From: Crenarchaeota archaeon SCGC AAA471-B05
GTDB lineage: Archaea > Thermoproteota > Thermoprotei > Gearchaeales > Gearchaeaceae
Reading direction: 5' to 3'
Length of the DNA stretch: 20,450 nt
Assembly (NCBI GenBank): GCA_000380705.1
Contig: AQYM01000012.1
Span: 1-20,450 of the forward strand
Position numbers and translations under genes: made by a program. Below, piece after piece: positions 1 to 7,400 of the stretch (its first letter is position 1; the number at the start of each line of letters is the position of its first letter). A model generated the notes under the pieces. That model ran no database searches and was not told the origin of the DNA. It saw nothing but the letters and a program-made list of their open reading frames with translations.

Positions 1-105
1 AATGTTATATGTACTCCTCATATAGGAGCGCAAACTTATGAAGCATTAAAACAAGAAAGCATAGAAGCAGCTGAAATAATAGTAAAGTTTTTTAAGGAAG
101 AAATA
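1..105 (+). repeat. Inverted repeat arm A (serA segment)
   Basis: Bases 1-105 match the reverse complement of 3425-3529 at 104 of 105 positions; the one mismatch is at 96 (g) opposite 3434. The match stops abruptly at 105, the codon where the two SerA proteins diverge, and it may continue leftward beyond the window. Confidence 0.95.
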
Positions 106-117
106 AAAGAAAGTTAA
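1..117 (+). CDS. serA: D-3-phosphoglycerate dehydrogenase, C-terminal end (partial)
   Basis: This is the last 38 codons of a gene that enters from the left edge, read in frame 1 to TAA at 115-117. It encodes the conserved end of the D-isomer 2-hydroxyacid dehydrogenase family: the TPHIGAQT block with the catalytic histidine, followed by the helix QESIEAAEIIVKFF that closes the Rossmann domain. The protein ends in KEEIKES, a normal end for the short archaeal SerA form of about 310 residues. The family oxidises 3-phosphoglycerate in serine synthesis, although close paralogues reduce glyoxylate or hydroxypyruvate. The stop is one base before the eL15 start, so it probably heads or belongs to the same transcript. 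The DNA is nearly identical, in inverted orientation, to part of the full serA gene at 3101-4357. Confidence 0.85.
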   Translation, partial: NVICTPHIGAQTYEALKQESIEAAEIIVKFFKEEIKES

Positions 118-118
118 T

Positions 119-562
119 ATGTTAAGAAAATACGTAAAGCTAATTAACGAAGCATATAAAGAAGAATTGAAAAAAAGGTTAATAGAATGGAGGAAACAAC
201 CTACTGTTGTTAGAATAGAAAAACCTACAAAAATATATAAAGCTAGAATGTTAGGATATAAAGCTAAACAAGGAATAATTGTTGTCCGAGTTAGGGTTAA
301 AAAGGGTAAAATGGAAAGGGAAAGACCTAATAGTGGTAGAAGACCAAAAAGGATGGGTACTACAAGATTAACTATAAAGAAAAGTTTAAGATTAATAGCA
401 GAAGAAAAGGCTCAAAGGAAATTCCCAAATTTAGAAGTTCTTAATTCTTATTACGTGGCTGAAGATGGAAAATATAAATGGTACGAAGTAATAATGGTTG
501 ATCCATATCATCCAGCTATAAAATCTGATAAGAATTTAAATTGGTTATATAGAGGAGAATGA
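119..562 (+). CDS. rpl15e: Ribosomal protein eL15 (L15e), lacking its C-terminal tail
   Basis: Large-subunit protein eL15 binds 23S rRNA. Diagnostic blocks are visible: EWRKQPTVVRI (residues 23-33), ARMLGYKAKQGIIVVRVRV (42-60), RPNSGRRPKRMG (69-80), RKFPNLEVLNSYYVAEDGKYKW (100-121) and DPYHPAIKSD (128-137). Archaeal eL15 is usually about 190-215 residues. This one is 147 and stops just after NWL, where relatives continue into a basic RGRVFRGLTSAG-type tail. That tail is present downstream, at the end of the next gene. The N-terminus is also somewhat short; an in-frame stop at 104-106 leaves ATG 119 as the only plausible start. It lies one base after the serA stop and overlaps the next gene as ATGA (559-562), suggesting translational coupling. 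Identification is very sure; whether the short protein needs the detached tail is inference. Confidence 0.95.
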   Translation: MLRKYVKLINEAYKEELKKRLIEWRKQPTVVRIEKPTKIYKARMLGYKAKQGIIVVRVRVKKGKMERERPNSGRRPKRMGTTRLTIKKSLRLIAEEKAQRKFPNLEVLNSYYVAEDGKYKWYEVIMVDPYHPAIKSDKNLNWLYRGE

Positions 563-963
563 GTGAAAAAACTATACAAGATATATTAAAAGAATTAAAA
601 CCAATAGTAATATCAAAGGGTAAAATTAAGGAAGCTAAAGGATTTTCTGAACAAGAATTAAAAGAAGTAAACCTAACTATTAAAGAAGCTTTAAAATTAA
701 AAATTCCCGTAGATATAAGAAGAAAAACAAAATATCAAGAAAACGTAGAAAAATTAAAAAAAATAGATTTAAACTTACTAAAGGAATTGGTTAAAAAACT
801 TCCTAAGAAAAGAATAGACAAGAAAGAACTTGCTAAAAAACATAGGAAAAGAGTATTTAGAGGATTAACTACTGCAGGAAAAAAATCCAGAGGATTGTTA
901 AAATTAAAGCTAAAGGAAACTCATAAACATAAATGGAAAAAGAAACAACGTGAAAGGGAATAA
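559..963 (+). CDS. rpl13e: Ribosomal protein eL13 (L13e) fused to the C-terminal tail of eL15
   Basis: Residues 14-70 are crenarchaeal eL13: KGFS at 27-30, ELKEVNLTIKEALKL at 33-47, then VDIRRKTKYQENVEKLKK at 51-68. Standalone eL13 is about 80 residues. Here a charged linker (about 70-93) leads into residues 94-134, which are not eL13. KHRKRVFRGLTTAGKKSRGL and the following KHKWKKKQRERE match the end of archaeal eL15 (I recall NRVFRGLTSAGKKARGL and KHKWSRKQKERE in Sulfolobus eL15). The preceding gene, eL15, lacks exactly this part. The simplest reading is that eL13 was inserted into eL15, and eL15's tail is now made as an appendix of eL13. Start ATG 559 overlaps the eL15 stop, and the stop TAA (961-963) overlaps the next ATG. 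The protein is very basic, as expected for rRNA binding. Confidence 0.9.
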   Translation: MSEKTIQDILKELKPIVISKGKIKEAKGFSEQELKEVNLTIKEALKLKIPVDIRRKTKYQENVEKLKKIDLNLLKELVKKLPKKRIDKKELAKKHRKRVFRGLTTAGKKSRGLLKLKLKETHKHKWKKKQRERE

Positions 964-1166
964 TGGGCAAAATATCAAAAGGAATAAATTGCGATGTTGA
1001 AGGGTGTGAAGAAAAGGCTGAAAAATCAGTATCATATAGCTTAGCTTCATCTACTTCTTTAAAATTTAAATCTTCTTCAAGAAGAGTTTATCTATGTAAA
1101 AATCATTATAAACAGTTTAAAAAGGAAACAAAGGATTTAAGGGAACTTGAAAGGATGAGGTGGTAA
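963..1166 (+). CDS. Small conserved archaeal zinc-binding protein
   Basis: A 67-residue protein with C10-x4-C15 near the start and C45-x2-H48 near the end, a probable Zn-binding site holding together two strands. The centre is Ser-rich and the C-terminus is charged (RELERMRW). It resembles small conserved crenarchaeal proteins that I recall only as hypothetical, so no biochemical function is assigned. It sits between ribosomal protein genes and tRNA-processing genes, overlapping both neighbours (TAATG upstream, GTG start of the next gene inside its end). A role with the ribosome or RNA is plausible from context only. The start is ATG 963, directly at the previous stop. Confidence 0.8.
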   Translation: MGKISKGINCDVEGCEEKAEKSVSYSLASSTSLKFKSSSRRVYLCKNHYKQFKKETKDLRELERMRW

Positions 1167-2167
1167 ATGGGTTAAGCAAAATTTGTGTTGTGTTAATTGG
1201 AGATATAGTAGATTTAGCTGAAAAGGAAGTTTTGTTTACAATAGAATCTTTGAACATAGAATATAAATATTTAGGAAGAACAGGTCTTTTGTTGTTTTTA
1301 GAGACGGAAGAAATGTTAGCTGAATATTTGTGTTATAGATGTTCCATGGTAAGAGAAGTAACTAAAATAATTCTTGAATCAGATTTTTTAAATCTTTATA
1401 AAAATTTTAATTTAAATCTTTTTAATATAGAAAAAACAAAATCTATATGTGTAAGAATAAAATCATATGAACATAAATACAAGCCTGAAGTACAGAAATT
1501 GGAAAGAATTATAGGTGAATTCTTCTATAAAGCAGGTTATAAGATAAATCTTGAAAACCCTGAAATAATAATAAGGGGTTACATCATTAGCGAAAAAATT
1601 TTTTTAGGAATTTTATTAGCTAAAAGTTATAGGAAAAGTTATGAAGAAAGGAGGCCTAGTAAAAGAAAGGTATTTCATCCTTCATCAATGATTCCTAAAT
1701 TTGCAAGATTATTTGTTAATTTATCCAAAGTAGAAATAAATGAATTTTTATTGGATCCTTTTTGTGGTGTAGGAGGATTTTTGATAGAAGCTTCCTTCTT
1801 TGTTAAACATTGCATTGGTATTGATATCGATATTAGAATGTTAAAAGGAGCCAAAGAGAATTTAAAGTTCTATAATATTTATAATGTTGATTTAATAAAT
1901 GCTTCAGCTCTTAAATTACCTTTAAGAAAAATAAAATACATTGCAACAGATACGCCTTATGGAATTGCTTCTTCAACGAAGGGAATTAGACATTCTGAAC
2001 TTGTTAAAGGTTTTTTAAATGAACTCTCAAATTATAAAGGAATTCTTGCATGTATACTAACAACGGAATCCAATCTTAATCAAAACTTTAAAATTATACT
2101 AAAATATCCTCAAAAAGTTAGATCTTCATTAATAAGATGGATATATATATTATCTAATTATGGTTAA
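1160..2167 (+). CDS. tRNA (guanine-N2)-methyltransferase, Trm-G10/Trm11 family
   Basis: A 335-residue SAM-dependent methyltransferase. The N-terminal 1-160 part has the place and look of the THUMP-containing RNA-binding region. The linker PSKRKVFHPSSMIPKFARLFVNL (166-188) is typical of archaeal Trm-G10. The Rossmann domain has motif I LLDPFCGVGG (197-206), an acidic motif GIDIDIRM (220-227) and the catalytic motif DTPYG (264-268). The family methylates N2 of G10 in tRNA. The usual catalytic motif is DPPYG; here the second residue is Thr, a departure worth noting. The start is GTG 1160, inside the end of the preceding gene; GTG 1190 is a less likely alternative. It overlaps RNase Z by 8 bases, so two tRNA-maturation genes are coupled. 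Confidence 0.85.
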   Translation: MVNGLSKICVVLIGDIVDLAEKEVLFTIESLNIEYKYLGRTGLLLFLETEEMLAEYLCYRCSMVREVTKIILESDFLNLYKNFNLNLFNIEKTKSICVRIKSYEHKYKPEVQKLERIIGEFFYKAGYKINLENPEIIIRGYIISEKIFLGILLAKSYRKSYEERRPSKRKVFHPSSMIPKFARLFVNLSKVEINEFLLDPFCGVGGFLIEASFFVKHCIGIDIDIRMLKGAKENLKFYNIYNVDLINASALKLPLRKIKYIATDTPYGIASSTKGIRHSELVKGFLNELSNYKGILACILTTESNLNQNFKIILKYPQKVRSSLIRWIYILSNYG

Positions 2168-3062
2168 ATTGTATTTTTTAGGTACATCGGGAAGCAAACC
2201 TACTAAAAAAAGAGGTATGCCTTCGATAGCTGTAGAAATAGGAGAAGATGTTATACTTTTAGATTGCGGTGAAGGAACTCAAAGACAAATTATGCACGCA
2301 AACTTAAATCCAAATAGAATTACGCATATATTTATAACACATTTGCATGGAGATCATATGTTAGGGTTGCATGGACTGATATGGAGCATGGGTTTGGATT
2401 TAAGAAGGAAAAATTTGTTCGTTTATGGACCAAAAGGAATAAAATCTTATCTTGAATTTATGGATAATCTAACTAAGCCTTTTAGACTTTATAAAGTAAT
2501 AGTAAACGAAGTTGAAGAGGGTAAAGTTTGTGAAACGGATAAATTTGAGGTATATGCAATTAAAGTAAAACATAGTATAGAAGCTTTCGCATATAAAATA
2601 AAGGAAAAGAATAAGCCTCCAAGAATTTCCAAAGAAAAATTGATTGAATTAAACATCAAATCTGGACCATATTTAAAAAAGCTTAAGGAAGGTAAGGAAG
2701 TAATACTTCCTGATGGGAGAGTAATCAAACCCTCAGATGTCTTAACTGAACCAAAAAAAGGTAAAATAATAGTTTACTCAGGTGATACAGCTCCATGTGA
2801 AGAATTAATCGAATTTGCCAAGGAAGCTGATGTTTTAATTCATGAAGCTACCTTTGGGGATGATGAAGAAGTAAAAGCAAGAAAGTATAAACATTCTACT
2901 GCTAGAGATGCAGCAAAAATAGCTAAATTAGCAAACGTTAAAACCTTGGTATTAACCCATATAGGAGTAAGGTATGATGAAGGAGATATTTTACTATTAG
3001 AAAGTAAAGAAGTTTTTGAAAATACAATTCTGGCACATGATTTTTTAACCCTAGAAATCTAA
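2160..3062 (+). CDS. rnz: Ribonuclease Z (tRNA 3'-processing endonuclease)
   Basis: A 300-residue metallo-beta-lactamase-fold nuclease that cuts the 3' trailer from tRNA precursors. The zinc ligands are all present: the HLHGDH motif (61-66), H138, D209 in YSGDT, and H267 in LTHIG; H245 in HSTA is also conserved. The N-terminal FLGTSGSKPTKKRGMPS is typical of short-form RNase Z. GPYLKKLKEG (169-178) corresponds to the GP motif near the active site. The length is normal (about 300). It is the last gene of the + strand operon and faces the convergent serA gene 38 bases away. The start ATG 2160 lies within the end of the methylase gene. Confidence 0.96.
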   Translation: MVKLYFLGTSGSKPTKKRGMPSIAVEIGEDVILLDCGEGTQRQIMHANLNPNRITHIFITHLHGDHMLGLHGLIWSMGLDLRRKNLFVYGPKGIKSYLEFMDNLTKPFRLYKVIVNEVEEGKVCETDKFEVYAIKVKHSIEAFAYKIKEKNKPPRISKEKLIELNIKSGPYLKKLKEGKEVILPDGRVIKPSDVLTEPKKGKIIVYSGDTAPCEELIEFAKEADVLIHEATFGDDEEVKARKYKHSTARDAAKIAKLANVKTLVLTHIGVRYDEGDILLLESKEVFENTILAHDFLTLEI

Positions 3063-3100
3063 ACAAAAACTTATCCCATATCTTAGAATTAAAAATTTGT

Positions 3101-4357
3101 TTATTCTGTTTCCTCTATATTAAACTCTCTAGTTCTATATTGTAAAGTTTTTATTTTTGGCAATGGAGCTATATAATCTATAATTTCCTTTATATTTTCT
3201 GAAAAAATTTTAAATTCTATAGCTCCTAATGGTGTTTCTTCTTTAACTGTTACAAAGGATAACTTCTTCATATAAGCTGCTTGTTTATTTAATTTAAATT
3301 TAATTTGATTATTTTCCAAAGATTTTAAAAGTAAATTTCTTACGGATAGTTCTTTTCTCTCTTTTTTAACTAGTTCAGCTATTTTTTTTAACGAATCAAT
3401 TTTTGTTGAAGTTGCTATCATATATATTTCTTCATTAAAAAACTTTACTATTATTTCAGCTGCTTCTATGCTTTCTTGTTTTAATGCTTCATAAGTTTGC
3501 GCTCCTATATGAGGAGTACATATAACATTTTTATGCGAAATTAATCTTTTCTCAACTTCAGTAATGGGTGGTTCATTTTCAAAAACATCTAAAGCTGCTC
3601 CTGCTATATGTCCTGATTCTAACATTTCAAGTAAAGCTTCTTCATCAACTATACCGCCCCTCGAAGTATTTATTAAGAACGAATCTTTCTTCATTTTCTT
3701 TAAAACATCCTTGGAAAACATTTTATATGTGGAACTATTTAAAGGTAAATGAATTGTTATAATATCTGAATTTGAAAGTACATAATCTAAATCAGTAGTA
3801 AATTCTCCTCCGATTTCTTCTGCCAATTTTTTCCTTGAAATATCTATATCAAAGGCGATTATTTTGCAACCAAAACATGTTAATATTTTAGCAACTTCAT
3901 AGCCTATCCTTCCAAAACCTACTATACCAACAGTTTTGCCCTTTAATTGAAATCCTATGAAATACTTTTTTAACCATTTACCTTCCTTTAACGATTTATT
4001 GGCTTCATAAAGATTTCTTAGTAAACTTAAAATTAAACAAATTGTTAATTCTGCAACAGAATTAATTGGAGCCAACGGGGTATTAAACACTTTAACATTT
4101 TTAGTTTTACAGTAATCCAAATCTATGTTATCTAACCCAACACCTGCCCTAACTATGATCTTTAATTTCTTTGCATTATCTAAAATTTCCCTATCTATTT
4201 TAGTTCTACCGCGAATAATTAATCCATCACAGTCCTTTATTTTTCCCTTTAGATTTACCTTATCTATTTCAGGATTGTATTCTACTTCAAAATTTTCCTT
4301 CTTTAATATCTTTATCGCATCATCTAGTATATGATCTGTTATTAAAATTTTATACAT
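3101..4357 (-). CDS. serA: D-3-phosphoglycerate dehydrogenase with C-terminal extension
   Basis: Residues 1-312 are a complete short-form D-2-hydroxyacid dehydrogenase. The NAD-binding motif GIVGFGRIG is at 144-152, and the catalytic triad is R233 (NTSRGG), E262 (ENEPP) and H283 (TPHIGAQT). The likely role is the first step of serine synthesis; glyoxylate/hydroxypyruvate reductase is possible. Archaeal short forms end near residue 310. This protein continues for another 105 or so residues (313-418), mixed alpha/beta in look and without a recognisable ACT or ASB domain. The extension begins YMIATST, so it may be a once separate gene (Met314) joined by loss of a stop. Codons for residues 277-311 are nearly identical to the serA copy at the left edge. 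It lies 47 bases downstream of the protease gene with its own probable TATA box, and converges on rnz. Confidence 0.9.
   Translation of the reverse strand: MYKILITDHILDDAIKILKKENFEVEYNPEIDKVNLKGKIKDCDGLIIRGRTKIDREILDNAKKLKIIVRAGVGLDNIDLDYCKTKNVKVFNTPLAPINSVAELTICLILSLLRNLYEANKSLKEGKWLKKYFIGFQLKGKTVGIVGFGRIGYEVAKILTCFGCKIIAFDIDISRKKLAEEIGGEFTTDLDYVLSNSDIITIHLPLNSSTYKMFSKDVLKKMKKDSFLINTSRGGIVDEEALLEMLESGHIAGAALDVFENEPPITEVEKRLISHKNVICTPHIGAQTYEALKQESIEAAEIIVKFFNEEIYMIATSTKIDSLKKIAELVKKERKELSVRNLLLKSLENNQIKFKLNKQAAYMKKLSFVTVKEETPLGAIEFKIFSENIKEIIDYIAPLPKIKTLQYRTREFNIEETE
3425..3529 (-). repeat. Inverted repeat arm B (serA segment)
   Basis: The reverse complement of this stretch equals bases 1-105 apart from 3434. 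It lies inside the intact serA gene, over the catalytic histidine region. Base 3530 pairs with the base just outside the window, so the true repeat may be longer. Confidence 0.95.
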
Positions 4358-4378
4358 AGAAAAACAATAAAATAAAAG

Positions 4379-4387
4379 AAAAAAAAA
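4379..4387 (-). terminator. T-rich terminator after the protease gene
   Basis: A run of nine T on the - strand, 18-26 bases past the protease stop codon, fits the oligo-T terminators of archaea. It overlaps the leader of the downstream serA gene. Confidence 0.45.
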
Positions 4388-4400
4388 TTTATTTAAATAA
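4388..4400 (-). promoter_or_regulatory. Probable TATA box of serA
   Basis: On the - strand the sequence reads TTATTTAAATAAA, centred about 37 bases upstream of the serA ATG (4357). It fits an archaeal TATA element giving a short leader. AT-richness of the spacer weakens the case. Confidence 0.4.
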
Positions 4401-4404
4401 AAAA

Positions 4405-7400
4405 TTATGTTTTCCTTCTTCTTACAGCTGCGTATACTATTAGGAATATTAGCAATATTAACAGTATTACTATTATAATTAACTGGAATAATGGGAATGG
4501 TGTCGGTGTTGGTGTTGTAATAATTGCTTCCTCAATTAATTTCTTAACATTCGAATCTACAGACGCTGCTTGTTTTGCAATACTTATGAAATCATCCAAT
4601 GTTTGTGCCGTTGCAAACTTTGCTTCTAATGTAGCCAATATAGATTCTTGATCTGCTAGAGCAGCTCTGTTAATGTTTGGAGTTGCTCTTGCTGTTTCAA
4701 TTCTTGCTCTTGCACTTGCCAATTGTGAAGCTGCATTTTCCTTTGCATCTGCTAATAATAACTGATATGCCTTTAAAGCTAATTCGTATGCTTGCTTGAA
4801 CTTACTTATAGCGTTTATAGGATATCTGTATGTAGTTGTATCGCCTGCTACATATTTGTTCAATTCATTTAGACCTTCATTGTATAATGAAATTGCGCTG
4901 TTAAATGTAGCCAATGTGGTAGCTTTTTCAGCATAACCTGCATTCCTATAGGTTTGTATTGCATCCTTTGCTTTATTATATGCATCAAATGCAAACCTCC
5001 TTTCAGCATCTGCTGCATTAAAAACTAAGCTTCCTGCAGTATTATGAGCTTGAATTGCCAATGAGCTTGATGCACGGTAATCTTTATAAATACTTACTAA
5101 GCTTATCCATGTTTCTATTAAGCCTCTGCTATATTTATTGTATGATTCATCTGTTGAATTGAATTTTGAAATTGCGTTATTTAACATGCTTATAGCTTCT
5201 GAAACATCTATTCCTGATGATTTAGCAAATTCTATAAAGGATTTGACATCATTTATTGCATTTATTGCAGAGTTCCTTATAGCATTTACCTGTGATTCAA
5301 GTTGATCAAGTAAACTATTGGCAGCATTCCATGCAGTTGAATTTGCCTCTCTTAATGGTACTGAAGCTCCTATGTAATCACCTAATTTTGTTAAACTTGA
5401 TACCTCTGATAATTTTGCTTCAGCTTGTGCTATTAGAGTTTGGACATCTGTTACAGTCATTCCCGCTGCTGTTGCTTCATCTACTATTGTCTTCAAGTAT
5501 TGGATGAAGGATGTTAGAGCTCCTGCACCAGTCTTTACTGCTTCATAATATCCTGCTGCATATTGTAATACTGAAGCTATGAATATTCTCAGATTAACAA
5601 CATGCCTACTTATAGCACCAAATATATGATAGTCAACGAAACCTACTGAATGTTGCCAGTACCAGCTATCAAACCATGCTGCTTGTCCAAAAGCAATTAC
5701 TTTAGCCTTTGGTAAAGGTACATAACCATATTGACTAATTATACCGGTTAATTTTGTATCTAAAACTAACGCCATTCCGTGTTTACCTGCTAATGCATTC
5801 CAGCTTGCAACTCTATATCTTCCAGATTGCCATGTTTTGTTTACTCCATAAGTAGTCCATGTATATGGTGTATCGTATTCATTTATAACGTAGAACTGTA
5901 CCAATTCATCTTCTGCAGCTGTTGATGCGTATAATACATAACTTATTTTAATACCCTTATCAAAACCTGGTTTAACAGCAGGTCCTGAAGCGAATTTAAC
6001 ATATAATTTAGTTGAACCTCCAACACCCTTTACTGGAGATGATAAGATTCCGTATTCTTCAGTATCAATTGCTACATTATAAGTCCATACAGGATTAAGA
6101 TTTGAATCTAAGACCTGTATTATTGCCCCTTCAGTAGCTATGATATAATCAAAGGCTACTATTACATAATCTGCATTTGGAACTTCTATTTCATATAAAT
6201 ATGTTGTTAATGGTGGGTATGGTGACGGTGTTTCAATTACTCTAGGTAATACGTACTTACTATATGTTGAGACATCATCCAAATTTAATCTGTTAACATC
6301 TAAGAATAATTTTTCATTGGTCATATTCCATTCTAAGTCATTAAGTAACCCGTATAAATAGCCAAAGTAATAATATGAATTCAATGTTGCATAAGGTAAG
6401 TACTGAGGAGTAAATCTTGTCCATCCTGCAAGTAAAGGTCTTTCTCCCGTTGGAGTACCATGAGCTAAAGGCATTGCATCTCTTTTAGCTGAAGTATTTA
6501 CCCCTGTTGGGAAGTATACCCTTGAACCTACATAGCTTAATACCCAGTTCATGTTGTATGGATTCGCTGTTCCTGTAGGTCTTACACTATTTGCTGAACC
6601 ATATTCAGCAAATACTATTAAAGTACCTCCATTACTTAATATTGAAACCATAATATCTCTAGCTGTATAACTTACGAATCTTTGTTCAGGAGCGTAAGAT
6701 ACTTCTCTTGAGAAGTATAATCCATTAAATGGATCAAAGTGTTGATTATCTAGTAATAAGAAACCACTTGCATTGGCAAAGGTTCTTGTTACTAGGTCTT
6801 TAAAGAATGCTTCATGCCTCCATGGAGGTATATTTGCAGATTGATTCTCAGCTATTGCATCTAATATTATAGATATTGCTGCTGAAGGCTTAACTGCAAA
6901 GTTTAAAGGTGGAAATGTCATTTCTTTCCAGAAATCGAACATGACAATCCATGGTAAAGTGCCCCATGTATGATCAGTAAATACTGCTACACCAATTCCA
7001 TTATAATTTCCTGGATCATCAACTGCTGGCCTATTGTTTAAATATAGACCGTCATCCCATACAATATAGCCATTTGGTCTTGTTTCAACTATAATATCAA
7101 TGTTCATGCTTGCAAGAACATTATTATCTACTTTTGCATCAACTGTACCAGAATATCTTCCTGAAGACAAGTTAGGATCTATTAATACATATACAAATGC
7201 GAAGAAGTGACCTGTTGAAGGAAGTCCTGGATAATGACCATCAGCTATAGGTACAAGTACTGGTACACCTATTAATTCAGGTGGAGGCATATAGGATTCT
7301 AAGGCTGAACCTGCAACGTAACTTACATTTTCAGGTCTAAGAGTTATTTTATCTCCTACGAGTTTTAATACAACACGCCATACTTGAGGTGTAGGTTCGC

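Noticed and set aside
119..963. eL15 truncation explained by a simple frameshift or sequencing error
   Set aside because: More than 90 codons of recognisable eL13 plus linker lie between the two eL15 parts, so no single base change restores a normal eL15.
2489..2728. Minus-strand open frame inside RNase Z
   Set aside because: It lies opposite the conserved RNase Z frame and resembles no protein; it is a shadow of the AT-rich coding strand.
3063..3100. Hairpin terminator between rnz and serA
   Set aside because: The 38-base convergent spacer is AT-rich with only short T runs and no convincing stem, so no discrete terminator is called.
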